Below the pieces are notes generated by a model that saw nothing but the letters and a program-made list of their open reading frames with translations, searched no databases and was not told the DNA's origin. Made by a program: the position numbers and the translations under genes. 64,000 nucleotides of DNA from the NCBI RefSeq assembly GCF_001856685.1, contig NZ_CP017812.1, positions 1,426,001 through 1,490,000 of the forward strand, given 5' to 3'. Source of the DNA: Boudabousia tangfeifanii. Its GTDB lineage: Bacteria; Actinomycetota; Actinomycetes; Actinomycetales; Actinomycetaceae. This document shows, in pieces, positions 10,617-19,202 of the stretch; positions within the stretch are counted from its first letter, which is position 1; every line of letters starts with the position of its first letter.

Positions 10617-11816
10617 TTATGAGAGGGTTTTCTGGGCGAAGGCTACCCGCATTTTTTCGCTAAATCCCATGGCTTCGTTGATTGCCAAAATGCTGTAGTT
10701 ATCGATGGCATTATTGGTCGACAGAATCTTAAGCTGGCCAAAGTTCTGTTCTAGGCTCTCATGTAGCCAAGCTTTGATCGCCCAGCCAAGCCCAAGGCCT
10801 CGGGCATGACGAGAAACAACGGTTAGTTTTTGGTGTGCTTGGGTCTTGCCGGGGTAGATTTCCACGTCCGCAAAAGCGACGATTTCGCCTTGTTCATCGG
10901 CTAAAGCCACGTGCCACAGTTCATGTCCGGCAAGTTGGTAGTGTTCCATCCATTTGCGGTAAGTAGCGAGGCTTATCTCGTAGTTGTCTACTGCTAAATC
11001 TCCGGCTGGCACATCTTGGTTGCTTTGGTTGAATAGTCGCATAAAGGAAGCCGCAGTAGCTGCCGAGTCCCCAGCTTTTGTGGGCGGAAAATGATCGTAT
11101 GACCAAGCGAGTTTTTCGTATTTGCTTGCCCGACTAGCCTTTTGCGCCAAAAGATTTTTGGTGTTTTCTTCGAGGGGAAGTTGTCGAGCATTAACAATCT
11201 CAATCAGCCCAATTTTATACCCAAGTTTGATGGCCTCCTCGTTTGAGGGCACCTGTAAGAAGTCCGGTTCGTTACTTTGGTTGGAACTGTCGGTGTTTTG
11301 GAAGGCTACGGGTGGGCTATATAGCTTGGTTTCGATAATAGTTTTGCCAGCCGCTTTGACCCGGCTTTCTAGTTTTTCGATTAGGTGCTTGCCGAGGCCG
11401 ATGCCACGCCAACTTTTTGCCATTAAAGTCCAGAGAAAAGCCAGTTGACTTTCGTCTTTCTTGTCGTAGCTGAGCGTGGCCAAACCGATGACCTTTGGCT
11501 GTCCACTAGTTATGCTAGCGACCTCGTCCTCGGCCCCATTTATTTCTTGCACCCTGGGGGTGATTTGGGTTTGTTCGGGAGTGCTAGCGAGCTCCGATTC
11601 TTCCTTAGCTAGCAGTAGCCACAGTTCTTTCTGTCCGTCTTTACTAGCCTGACACCATTGTTGCCAGGTGCGTTCTACCGTAATGGGGTGTAGTTCGCTT
11701 TCCCCATTTTCCTCTTCCCAAGCGACTCTGAGCGCTACAGCCGCAGCAAAAAGCGGATGAGTCATGGAAAAATCGGGAAGCGTATTGGTATCGCACAAGT
11801 AAACAACATTGGTCAT
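10617..11816 (-). CDS. Double GNAT-domain N-acetyltransferase
   Basis: A 399-residue protein with two GNAT folds. The acetyl-CoA loop of the first is RGIGLGKHLI, around residue 135; that of the second is RGLGLGWAIKAW, around residue 340. The tandem architecture resembles mycothiol synthase MshD, but the protein is about 100 residues longer and I see no specific MshD signature, so the substrate is unknown. An acidic, low-complexity insert (residues about 70-100, rich in E, T and S) interrupts the first domain. The ATG at 11814-11816 lacks a Shine-Dalgarno sequence but has TATGAT six bases upstream, which suits a leaderless mRNA. It is transcribed towards bioY and appears monocistronic. Confidence 0.8.
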   Translation of the reverse strand: MTNVVYLCDTNTLPDFSMTHPLFAAAVALRVAWEEENGESELHPITVERTWQQWCQASKDGQKELWLLLAKEESELASTPEQTQITPRVQEINGAEDEVASITSGQPKVIGLATLSYDKKDESQLAFLWTLMAKSWRGIGLGKHLIEKLESRVKAAGKTIIETKLYSPPVAFQNTDSSNQSNEPDFLQVPSNEEAIKLGYKIGLIEIVNARQLPLEENTKNLLAQKASRASKYEKLAWSYDHFPPTKAGDSAATAASFMRLFNQSNQDVPAGDLAVDNYEISLATYRKWMEHYQLAGHELWHVALADEQGEIVAFADVEIYPGKTQAHQKLTVVSRHARGLGLGWAIKAWLHESLEQNFGQLKILSTNNAIDNYSILAINEAMGFSEKMRVAFAQKTLS

Positions 11817-11822
11817 AGGTCA

Positions 11823-11828
11823 ATCATA
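11823..11828 (-). promoter_or_regulatory. Putative -10 (TATGAT) of leaderless GNAT gene
   Basis: Read on the minus strand, TATGAT lies 6 nt before the ATG at 11816, so the predicted transcript would begin at or next to the start codon. No good -35 is visible. Confidence 0.4.
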
Positions 11829-11918
11829 AGCTAGTTCTAGCATTAACTTCCGAGATATTTTTATGGCCGGCTTTGTCTTGGTAGTTAGGTCGCGATGAAT
11901 GCTTCTTGTTAACGCTTT

Positions 11919-11932
11919 TCTTAGGTTTACCT
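11919..11932 (+). promoter_or_regulatory. Iron-box-like repeat, copy 1
   Basis: First copy of the 14-mer TCTTAGGTTTACCT. It contains AGGT-TT-ACCT, an inverted repeat like half of a DtxR/IdeR iron box (TTAGG...CCTAA). It lies between the divergent GNAT and DUF1540 genes. Assignment to DtxR is inference. Confidence 0.35.
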
Positions 11933-11993
11933 TTTAGTGACGCAAGCATTTTTAATTTAAATAGTGATGCTTAATTGCTTTAATGACAACAAA

Positions 11994-12007
11994 TCTTAGG
12001 TTTACCT
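11994..12007 (+). promoter_or_regulatory. Iron-box-like repeat, copy 2
   Basis: Second exact copy of TCTTAGGTTTACCT, 75 bp downstream of the first and 110 bp before the DUF1540 start. With the following AT it reads TTAGGT-TT-ACCTAT, one base short of a perfect 14-bp inverted repeat. The remaining bases of the 11829-12117 gap are AT-rich and show nothing else I recognise. Confidence 0.38.
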
Positions 12008-12117
12008 ATTTCGGCTATTTTCCAACGATTAATCCCCCTAAGTTAGATTGGCTTGCAGCATTTTCGCTGATTAGCTTGACTGGAAGTGTCCAGTTAGAAA
12101 ACATTTTGGAGGTCATC

Positions 12118-12387
12118 ATGATCAAACTACCTATCGTCTCCGATTGCTCGGTCAAACAATGTTCCTTCAATCATGATGGTTGCAACGCCGCCGCCATGAC
12201 TATGGGAACCGAAGGATGCACCACTTTCGTAGCCTTGGATGTCAAGGGTGGCGCCGCCCATGGCAGCGCACAGGTGGGAGCCTGCCAGCGGACCGACTGT
12301 GCCCACAACGACCATTTGGAATGCTCCGCAAACGCGGTTGAGGTCGGCAAAGACACCGCCCAGTGCCTAACTTTCACTGCAGCCTGA
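12118..12387 (+). CDS. DUF1540 small Cys-rich protein
   Basis: An 89-residue protein starting at the ATG at 12118, set by a strong GGAGGT at 12108-12113; the frame is open further upstream, but that part lacks a ribosome binding site. It contains two tandem DUF1540 modules, each with four cysteines in the pattern C-x4-C-x6-C-x11 or 12-C: DCSVKQC...GC...GC, then ACQRTDC...EC...QC. These look like small metal-binding knuckles, as the family is usually described; its function is not established. There is no signal peptide. Two iron-box-like repeats upstream hint at metal-linked expression. A strong terminator follows. Confidence 0.85.
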   Translation: MIKLPIVSDCSVKQCSFNHDGCNAAAMTMGTEGCTTFVALDVKGGAAHGSAQVGACQRTDCAHNDHLECSANAVEVGKDTAQCLTFTAA

Positions 12388-12416
12388 GCACCACCACTAG
12401 TTAAGTTTCACCCTTT

Positions 12417-12455
12417 AAAACGGGCGCGAAACCTGTCTTGATTTCGCGCCCGTTT
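12417..12455. terminator. Bidirectional terminator
   Basis: A perfect 14-bp inverted repeat, AAACGGGCGCGAAA with TTTCGCGCCCGTTT, and a 10-nt loop. It is flanked by A residues on the left and T residues on the right, so it can end both the DUF1540 gene and the convergent MFS gene. Confidence 0.9.
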
Positions 12456-12471
12456 CATCTTCTTTGATTGG

Positions 12472-14157
12472 CTAGTCTGCTTTCTTGCGGGGCAGCTGAG
12501 TAGTAGCTACCACCCCAAGGGCCATAAAGGCTACGCCAGCCCAGAGAGGAGTCTTGGAACCTGACACGAAAGCATCCGAAAGTTTGTCCGCGATTTCTGC
12601 CCGAGCCTGCGGTGGGATCCGATTGGCTTTCCCCACTCCTTCACGAAGTTGCGGAATAATCGATCCTGCAGATGGGGCTACCGATGCTTCAATTTTTTCA
12701 GCTGCAGGTACCGGCAGACCATTAACCCCGCTGAGGGAGCCTTCGGCAGCAGCACTAATCGAGCTAGCCATGATGGTGGCAATAATTGCCACACCGAGGG
12801 CGGAACCCAACTGGCGAACGGTGGACTGAGTAGCACTCCCCTGACCAGACTGGGCACGTGGCACCTCAACCAAAATGGTGGAGGTTAGCTGTGCAGAAGC
12901 AAGCCCTAGACCAAACCCATAGATGGCAAGTGGCAGATCTACATGCCAGGTTGGCGAAGTCGGGGTGATAACCAAAGCGGTGAGGGCCACCCCAATGGTT
13001 TCGAGTACAAGGCCTAGCCGCGCGACCCCTACCGCCCCAATTTTGTGGGCAAGCGGGGCGGCTAAACCACCGGCAAGGAAGGAACCGAGGGCCATGACCG
13101 CAAGCACGAAGCCCGAGCGGATTGGGCTGAGCCCAAGCACATTTTGCAAATATAGCGGCAGCACGAACAGTAGCCCAAATTCACCCATAGCTACGACTAA
13201 AGCAGCAATATTGCCCCAACTGAAGCTGGAGATCTTAAATAAACGAACATCGAGAAGTAGATTCTGCCCGGCTTGTGCTCGTTTTAGTTCCCACACAACG
13301 AAAAGCACGAGGGACACAAGGCCAACAGCGATGGCGATTGGGGCTGGTGAAAGCGACCAGTTTTCGGCCCAAGTACCAGCTTTAGCGCTTAGCCAGCCGA
13401 GGGTACGACCTTCCACTAGGCCAAAGACGACCCCGCCCATGCCTAGCACCGAAAAGAGGAAACCTAGATAGTCAAATGTTTTGAAATTGAGTGGGGTGAT
13501 AACCACGCCGGGAGCGACCTCGTCAGTTTCTTTGGTCTGTGGGACCCACAGGTAAGCGCCAATGAGCAGCAAAACGGCTACCGGCAGGTTAATTCCGAAA
13601 ATCCAACGCCAATTGAAAGAGGTGGTGAGCCAACCACCGAGCAGCGGACCAGCGGCGGCGGCCCCAGAAATCGTGGCACCCCAGATCCCAAAGGCTTTGG
13701 CCCGTTCGCGCCCCTGGAAGGTGGCGTTAACCGTGGACAGCGTGGCAGGGAGCACGAAGGCACCACCCACGCCCTGAATAGCTCGGGCCAATAACAAGGA
13801 ATTTGCCCCGGTGGCAAATCCGGCTAGAGCTGAACCAAGGGCAAACAATACAATGCCGAACGTAAGAGTGTTGCGCCGACCAAAACTATCTCCTAGGCGT
13901 CCGGTAGTGATTAGCAAGGCAGCAAAAATGAGGTTGTAAAGGGTGGTTACCCACTGAGCTTGGGTGAAATTTAGCGGCAGTTCCCGAATCATCGTTGGCA
14001 GGGCAACGTTTACAATCGTCCCATCAATCACGATGAGGGAAACAGCTAGGGCCAGCACCCCTAGCGCCTTCCAACGATTGGGATTAGTTTCCAAGCGGTT
14101 TGCAGACTGCGTTTGTGCCTGCACTTCTTCAGATTTTATTTCAGTCTTAGTGCTCAT
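12472..14157 (-). CDS. MFS drug:H+ antiporter, DHA2 (14-TM, EmrB/QacA type)
   Basis: A 561-residue inner-membrane exporter of the DHA2 family. The N-terminal half has GRLGDSFGRRNTL (motif A, residues about 103-115) and the motif-C-like region GATISGAAAAGPLLGGW. About 14 hydrophobic segments can be traced, with a hydrophilic Gln/Glu/Lys-rich head of roughly 28 residues. Such proteins export antibiotics, dyes or biocides by proton antiport; the substrate here is unknown. The start has a strong AAAGGAG. A TGACA-AAC-TGTCA palindrome just upstream suggests control by a TetR-type repressor, but no such gene is adjacent. The DASS gene lies 96 bp upstream on the same strand. Confidence 0.9.
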   Translation of the reverse strand: MSTKTEIKSEEVQAQTQSANRLETNPNRWKALGVLALAVSLIVIDGTIVNVALPTMIRELPLNFTQAQWVTTLYNLIFAALLITTGRLGDSFGRRNTLTFGIVLFALGSALAGFATGANSLLLARAIQGVGGAFVLPATLSTVNATFQGRERAKAFGIWGATISGAAAAGPLLGGWLTTSFNWRWIFGINLPVAVLLLIGAYLWVPQTKETDEVAPGVVITPLNFKTFDYLGFLFSVLGMGGVVFGLVEGRTLGWLSAKAGTWAENWSLSPAPIAIAVGLVSLVLFVVWELKRAQAGQNLLLDVRLFKISSFSWGNIAALVVAMGEFGLLFVLPLYLQNVLGLSPIRSGFVLAVMALGSFLAGGLAAPLAHKIGAVGVARLGLVLETIGVALTALVITPTSPTWHVDLPLAIYGFGLGLASAQLTSTILVEVPRAQSGQGSATQSTVRQLGSALGVAIIATIMASSISAAAEGSLSGVNGLPVPAAEKIEASVAPSAGSIIPQLREGVGKANRIPPQARAEIADKLSDAFVSGSKTPLWAGVAFMALGVVATTQLPRKKAD

Positions 14158-14186
14158 TAGTTTCTCCTTTATCTAACAAAAGTTTA

Positions 14187-14199
14187 TGACAAACTGTCA
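14187..14199. promoter_or_regulatory. Candidate repressor operator upstream of MFS exporter
   Basis: The inverted repeat TGACA-AAC-TGTCA sits 29-42 bp before the MFS start. Short palindromes of this kind are common operators of TetR- or MarR-type drug-efflux repressors. Assignment is inference. Confidence 0.35.
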
Positions 14200-14253
14200 G
14201 AAAAGGAAGAGGTAAATGCTCAAAAGTGAGCAAAAAGACTTTACGACACCACG

Positions 14254-15681
14254 TCAGTTAACGGGGAGAAGCCCGACCCCATACCAGTAGAAAGGCATGA
14301 CGAATGCCAGCAATATGATTCCTAAGATCCCCACAACTAGTCCCATCAGTAACATCGCGCGATTGGTAATCGTGCCGGTGGCATAGGCAATGGCGTTGGG
14401 TGGAGTGGAGATCGGCAGACACATTGCCAATGAGCAAGCGATTGCAATGACTACTGCCACGGTCCCCTGATCGACCGAAATCGAAGCTCCTAATCCTAAG
14501 GTCAAGGGCACAAGTAGATTAGCGCTAGCAGAATTAGAGATGACATTAGACATACCGACTGCCACCAAAGCCAACAATAGCAGCAACCAAAGTACGGAGA
14601 AACTTTGCCAGTTGATAGAGCCTAAGAGCCACTTATCTAGTTCGGTAGCCCCTACTCCTACTCCGAGGGCGATCCCTCCAGCTACTAGCCAAAGTACCGG
14701 CCAAGAGATTTTCTTCAAATCCTCCCCGTCCATCACCTGCGTCGCCAAAAAGGCAACCACGGGAAAGAAACCAACGATGGTTGAAGCTACTCCATGCAAA
14801 GACTCTGTCAGCCAAAGCGCGATGGTTAACGCCGTGATGAGATAAAACCAAATGGCGGCTCGGCTCCGATCAAAATCTACTTTCATTTCAAGTTCAAGTT
14901 GTGTCCCCACAGGTAAGGCCACTGTCGAAAGGACGCCCCAAGAAAATAGTAGTAATACCAATACAATCGGTAAGCTTAGCGCTATCCACCCGGCAAATGT
15001 CAGATAGATTTGCTTCTCTGCTAAAGCACCGATCGCAATAGCGTTGGGCGGGGAACCGACCGGGGTGGCGATTCCTCCAAGGTTTGCAGCCACGGGGATC
15101 GCTAATGCTACTCCAGCGCGTGCCCGTCGAGTAGGGAGCGCTTTTAAGATTGGCGAAACCACGGCAAACATTGCCGCGGTTGTCGCCGTGTTAGACATGA
15201 AAGCTGACAGTAACGCGGTAATACTCATCAGGCCTAGCAGGGTCAGCCGCGCAGACCCACCAAACGGTCGTAATAGCAAGGCCGCTAGATTCTTATCCAA
15301 ACCGTACTTTGCCGCACCATCGGCGATCATGAAACCGCCTAAAAATAGAATCAATACTGGATTTGCCAGGGAGGCAAAATAAACTTTGGCGCTGGTCGCA
15401 TCTGCTCCCACTGGAACAATGGCAGCATCAGAGATGAGAACGACCTCGAGAAAAATTACTCCCACCGCAGTTGCCGTTAATGGAATCGCCTCAGTCACCC
15501 AAAGGCAAATGGCCGCTAAAAAGATCCCTAGCATGCGTGATTGCGGCCCATCTAAACCGGAAATGGGCAGGATTATCGGAAACAGAAAGAGGGCAATAGC
15601 AAGGCTGAGGCCGGACCATTGCAGCCTCGTTTTAGCTGGTAAGCCAGAGGTCCGTTTCCCCGTCTTCGTCGGCGTGGGCAT
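14254..15681 (-). CDS. DASS (SLC13) family anion/dicarboxylate:Na+ symporter
   Basis: A 475-residue membrane transporter with about 11-12 hydrophobic segments. It has the duplicated Ser-Asn-Thr signature of divalent anion:sodium symporters: SNTATTAAMF near residues 161-170, with GSPPNAIAIG following, and SNSASANLL with STPPNAIAYA in the second half. VTEAIPLTATAVGVIFLEV near the start is also typical. Expected substrates are C4-dicarboxylates, citrate or sulfate; they cannot be told apart from sequence alone. The start is preceded by TTGGAGTGAT. It may be co-transcribed with the MFS gene downstream, but a promoter or operator seems to lie in the gap. Confidence 0.9.
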   Translation of the reverse strand: MPTPTKTGKRTSGLPAKTRLQWSGLSLAIALFLFPIILPISGLDGPQSRMLGIFLAAICLWVTEAIPLTATAVGVIFLEVVLISDAAIVPVGADATSAKVYFASLANPVLILFLGGFMIADGAAKYGLDKNLAALLLRPFGGSARLTLLGLMSITALLSAFMSNTATTAAMFAVVSPILKALPTRRARAGVALAIPVAANLGGIATPVGSPPNAIAIGALAEKQIYLTFAGWIALSLPIVLVLLLFSWGVLSTVALPVGTQLELEMKVDFDRSRAAIWFYLITALTIALWLTESLHGVASTIVGFFPVVAFLATQVMDGEDLKKISWPVLWLVAGGIALGVGVGATELDKWLLGSINWQSFSVLWLLLLLALVAVGMSNVISNSASANLLVPLTLGLGASISVDQGTVAVVIAIACSLAMCLPISTPPNAIAYATGTITNRAMLLMGLVVGILGIILLAFVMPFYWYGVGLLPVN

Positions 15682-15761
15682 GTCATCACTCCAAGCATCT
15701 TTGCTCGCACCACTAACTACTCCAGCTTATGACAGGTCAATAGCGCTTTCAAGTGCCAAAG

Positions 15762-15799
15762 TTTTGGGGGCGACTCGAAATAATCGAGCCGCCCCCAAA
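15762..15799 (-). terminator. Hairpin terminator after infB
   Basis: A strong GC-rich stem, TTTGGGGGCG.CTCGA with TCGAG.CGCCCCCAAA, around a 5-nt loop, about 35 bp past the infB stop. It lacks a T tract on the minus strand, as is common for actinobacterial hairpin terminators. Confidence 0.75.
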
Positions 15800-15833
15800 T
15801 GACTATTGGTTAACGCCAATCAGCGCACTTAGG

Positions 15834-18665
15834 TCAGTCGCGTTCTTTTTCGCGCATTTCCCAAGTTTCAATGATGTCGCCTTCCTTGATGTCCTTAACC
15901 CCAAGACCGATACCACATTCGAAGCCTTCGCGGACCTCAGTGACATCGTCCTTTTCACGACGCAAGGATTCAATCTTCAAGTTGTCAGCAACTACGACGC
16001 CGTCACGAACCAAGCGGGCGGAAGTGCCGCGCTTGATGGTACCGGTACGAATGATCGAACCAGCGATGTTACCAAACTTGGAGGAACGGAAGACCTGACG
16101 GATTTCCGCAGTACCAAGTTCTGCTTCTTCGTAGACTGGCTTGAGCATGCCCTTAAGCGCTGCTTCCACATCTTCGAGAGCATTGTAAATGACGGAGTAG
16201 TACTTGATTTCTACGCCTTCACGATCGGCCAGTTCGCCGACGCGCTCAGCTGGACGCACGTTGAAGCCAATGATGATGGCGTTGTCGACGGTGGCCAAGT
16301 TGACGTCGTTCTGGGTAATCGCACCCACACCGCGGTGGATGATCCGCAAATCGACTTCTTCGCCCACGTCAATCTTAAGCAAGGAGTCTTCCAACGCTTC
16401 GACAGCACCGGAGACGTCACCCTTAATAATGAGGTTAAGAGTGTCAACCTTGCCCTGAGCCAATACGTCATTGAAGTTTTCAAGCGAGACACGCTTGCGA
16501 CGCTTAGCCAACTGAGCAGCACGCTCGGCAGCCGAACGCTTGTCAGCAATCTGACGGGCAGTGCGGTCATCACGAGCAATCAAGAAGGAGTCGCCAGCGC
16601 GAGGCACCGAGTTTAGACCCTGTACCAAGACTGGACGTGATGGTCCAGCAGCTTCGACTGGCTGACCGTGCTCATCTAGCATGGCGCGAACGCGACCGTA
16701 GGCAGTACCAACGACCATCGCGTCACCAACACGCAAGGTACCACGCTGCACGAGGGCGGTAACCACCGAGCCGCGACCCTTATCTAGGTTGGCTTCAATC
16801 GCCACACCACGAGCATCAGAATCAGGGTTGGCTCGCAGATCCAAAGCCGCATCAGCGGTCAAAAGAACAGCTTCGAGCAACTTGTCGATCCCCTGACGCT
16901 GCTTAGCAGAAACGTCAACGAACATGACGTCGCCGCCATATTCTTCAGCTACCAAGTTGTACTCAGTGAGCTGGGCGCGGATCTTATCTGGGTTAGCTTC
17001 TGGCTTATCAACCTTGTTTACTGCCACCACGATCGGGACCTTGGCAGCCTGCGCGTGGTTGATAGCTTCTACGGTTTGAGGCATTACGCCGTCATCCGCA
17101 GCTACAACCAAGATGGCAATGTCAGTGACCTTCGCACCACGGGCACGCATAGCGGTGAACGCTTCGTGACCTGGGGTATCGATGAAGGTGATGGCGCGAG
17201 ATTCGCCTTCGTGGTTTACTCGCACCTGGTAAGCACCAATGTGCTGCGTAATGCCGCCGGATTCTCCGGCCACCACGTCGGTGTGACGAACTGCGTCCAA
17301 CAGTTTAGTTTTACCGTGGTCAACGTGACCCATGACGGTGACAACTGCTGGTCGAGGCTCCAAATCTTCGTCGCCTTCTTCAGCTTCTTCCGCATCGAGG
17401 TCGATGTCGAAGGACTCGAGAAGTTCACGATCTTCATCTTCTGGCGAGACGATCTGAACGTCGTAACCAAGTTCAACGCCGAGGGCTTCGAGAGTGTCCT
17501 GATCTAGGGACTGAGTAGCAGTTGCCATCTCACCCAAGGTCATCAGGACGGTAACTAGCGCAGCTGGGTTGACGTTAATCTTTTCCGCAAAGTCAGCTAG
17601 CGAAGCACCAGAACGGATCCGGATCGGGGTCGAACCATCACCGCGAGGAACCTGAACGCCACCAATTAGTGGTGCGCTCTGCTCTTCAAATTCTTGACGA
17701 CGTGCGCGCTTCGATTTACGGCCACGACGTGGACCGTTGCCGCGGCCGAACGCACCCTGAGTGCTACCGCGACCGCCGCCACCACGACCGGCAAAGCCAC
17801 CGCCGCCACCGGGACGAGCTGGGCCGCCACCGAAGTTGGGGCCGCCGCCACCGGGACGGTTACCGCCACGGCCGCCACCGCGACCACCGCGTGGTGGTGC
17901 CGAGTCAGCTGGGGATGGTGCCTGTCCGGGCATCATATTCGGATTTGGACGTGGTCCGCGAGACTTAGGTGCGCCACCTTCTGGACGTGGGGCGTTATTG
18001 CCACCGCGGCCGCCACCTGGACGAGGACCGCCACCGGCATTATTGCCACGGCCGCCACCTGGGCGTGGGCCACCGCTGCTAGGGCCAGCGAAGGGGTTAT
18101 TGCCACCGCGTGGGCCTGGGCGTGGTGCCGGACGAGGACCACCGTTACCAGCGGAACCGCCGGGACGAGGAGCGGCTGGGGCGAAGGGGTTGTTGCCTCC
18201 ACGACCAGCTGGCTTACGTGCCGCAGTTGCTGGGGTTGGACGAGGACCAGCGGATGGCTTAGGAGCATTTCCAGCTGGCTTTGGAGCAGGCTTAGGAGCT
18301 GCCTTCTTGTCCGCTACTGGAGCGGTTTCGGGCTTAGGCTTAGCAGCCTGCTTAGGACGAGGTTTAGGTGCCGAGGCCGGCTTAGGTGCTGCGGGAGCAA
18401 CGGCCGGGGTCTCTGGCTTTTTAGCGCTAGGCTTCGGGGCAGCTTTCTTAGCTGCAGGCTTAGCAGCTTTGCCCTCTTTTTTGTCAGCACCTTTAGCTTC
18501 AGCTGGTTTGGCTGAAACTTTTTCACGAATCCGGCGTGCAACCGGTTCTTCGATGCTGGACGAGGCTGACTTAACAAACTCGCCGTTGTCTTTTAAAACT
18601 TGTAGTAGTTCTTTACTAGTAATCCCGAGCTCTTTGGCGAGCTCGTGAACTCGTAACTTAGCCAC
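15834..18665 (-). CDS. infB: Translation initiation factor IF-2
   Basis: GTPase that brings initiator tRNA to the 30S subunit and promotes subunit joining. The 943-residue protein has an IF2_N module at 1-55, then a very long Ala/Pro/Lys and then Gly/Arg/Asn-rich linker at about 60-335, typical of actinobacterial IF-2. A second IF2_N module follows at 350-410, the G domain with GHVDHGKT near 447, DTPGHE and NKVDKP, and then domains II to IV. The start is GTG at 18663-18665 with AGGAG upstream; part of that site lies in an 8-bp inverted repeat. The gene ends the rimP-nusA-ylxR-infB block. The low-complexity linker creates long open frames on the opposite strand that are not genes. Confidence 0.98.
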   Translation of the reverse strand: MAKLRVHELAKELGITSKELLQVLKDNGEFVKSASSSIEEPVARRIREKVSAKPAEAKGADKKEGKAAKPAAKKAAPKPSAKKPETPAVAPAAPKPASAPKPRPKQAAKPKPETAPVADKKAAPKPAPKPAGNAPKPSAGPRPTPATAARKPAGRGGNNPFAPAAPRPGGSAGNGGPRPAPRPGPRGGNNPFAGPSSGGPRPGGGRGNNAGGGPRPGGGRGGNNAPRPEGGAPKSRGPRPNPNMMPGQAPSPADSAPPRGGRGGGRGGNRPGGGGPNFGGGPARPGGGGGFAGRGGGGRGSTQGAFGRGNGPRRGRKSKRARRQEFEEQSAPLIGGVQVPRGDGSTPIRIRSGASLADFAEKINVNPAALVTVLMTLGEMATATQSLDQDTLEALGVELGYDVQIVSPEDEDRELLESFDIDLDAEEAEEGDEDLEPRPAVVTVMGHVDHGKTKLLDAVRHTDVVAGESGGITQHIGAYQVRVNHEGESRAITFIDTPGHEAFTAMRARGAKVTDIAILVVAADDGVMPQTVEAINHAQAAKVPIVVAVNKVDKPEANPDKIRAQLTEYNLVAEEYGGDVMFVDVSAKQRQGIDKLLEAVLLTADAALDLRANPDSDARGVAIEANLDKGRGSVVTALVQRGTLRVGDAMVVGTAYGRVRAMLDEHGQPVEAAGPSRPVLVQGLNSVPRAGDSFLIARDDRTARQIADKRSAAERAAQLAKRRKRVSLENFNDVLAQGKVDTLNLIIKGDVSGAVEALEDSLLKIDVGEEVDLRIIHRGVGAITQNDVNLATVDNAIIIGFNVRPAERVGELADREGVEIKYYSVIYNALEDVEAALKGMLKPVYEEAELGTAEIRQVFRSSKFGNIAGSIIRTGTIKRGTSARLVRDGVVVADNLKIESLRREKDDVTEVREGFECGIGLGVKDIKEGDIIETWEMREKERD

Positions 18666-18671
18666 ATTTCT

Positions 18672-18698
18672 CCTGTTCTAGGTCCACCCCAGAACAGG
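18672..18698 (-). promoter_or_regulatory. Inverted repeat overlapping infB ribosome binding site
   Basis: An 8-bp perfect inverted repeat, CCTGTTCT/AGAACAGG, with an 11-nt spacer. In the mRNA the 3' arm runs into the AGGAG site, 7 nt from the GTG. It could hide the ribosome binding site of infB. The rest of the 145-bp ylxR-infB gap shows nothing else certain. Confidence 0.4.
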
Positions 18699-18810
18699 GG
18701 CAGACGTCTATACTTGCTGGCAGCTCATCGCTGGGTACTCATCGGGTGCCCATCAGCTTCCAACCCGCTTTCTTCTGCTATGCAGCGGTTCGCACCTTAC
18801 GAACCGGAAT

Positions 18811-19092
18811 TCACTTACCTTCGATTTCGGAAAATAAGTCGGCTGGCTGTTCAAAAGCAGCGCCTTTGAACGCACGCAAGAAGGCTCTACGCTTCTTGGC
18901 CATTTTGAGGCAATCAGGATCTGGATGTAACCACGCTCCCCGACCACCAAGTTTGCAACCACGATCAATGGTTAGCTGTTGATCTTTTAGTACCAACCGC
19001 CACATATTTTCGCGGGAATCTACCTGCATACAGCCGATGCAACGACGCCCTAGGGCACGTGCGAGGTCGTCTGTAGACAGCTTAGATTGCAT
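18811..19092 (-). CDS. ylxR: YlxR (DUF448) RNA-binding protein
   Basis: A 93-residue basic protein of the YlxR family, encoded between nusA and infB as in most Gram-positive bacteria. It has the family features RRCIGCM near residues 16-22 and GRGAWLHPDPDC near 50-61. It is known as a small nucleoid- or RNA-associated protein affecting transcription. A TATAGT box 10 nt before its ATG and a hairpin after nusA suggest the ylxR-infB part may have its own promoter. Confidence 0.92.
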   Translation of the reverse strand: MQSKLSTDDLARALGRRCIGCMQVDSRENMWRLVLKDQQLTIDRGCKLGGRGAWLHPDPDCLKMAKKRRAFLRAFKGAAFEQPADLFSEIEGK

Positions 19093-19159
19093 AACGCTTA
19101 CAACTATATGCCCTTACGAGGCAAAACGCCTATTTACGAGGGAAAAGTCACGCCTCTTC

Positions 19160-19189
19160 AACTTTGGGCGAGTAGGCCCACCCAAAGTT
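19160..19189 (-). terminator. Hairpin between nusA and ylxR
   Basis: A 9-bp perfect inverted repeat, AACTTTGGG/CCCAAAGTT, with a 12-nt loop, 14 bp past the nusA stop. There is no T tract. It may be a partial terminator or an mRNA end-protecting hairpin within the block. Confidence 0.5.
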
Positions 19190-19202
19190 AAGCAAACGTG
19201 CT

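Noticed and set aside
11983..12117. Upstream extension of the DUF1540 frame
   Set aside because: The extra 45 codons lack a ribosome binding site and run through the iron-box-like repeat; a strong GGAGGT fits the ATG at 12118.
12923..13471. A 182-codon plus-strand open frame opposite the MFS exporter
   Set aside because: Antisense shadow of membrane-protein codons, without any recognised motif.
15753..16616. A 287-codon plus-strand open frame opposite the 3' part of infB
   Set aside because: It is antisense to a well-supported gene, crosses the infB terminator hairpin, and shows no recognisable domain.
17694..18648. Two long plus-strand open frames (273 and 295 codons) opposite infB
   Set aside because: They arise from the Gly/Pro/Arg/Ala-rich linker of IF-2 read on the other strand. 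Their translations are low-complexity and lack start signals or family motifs.
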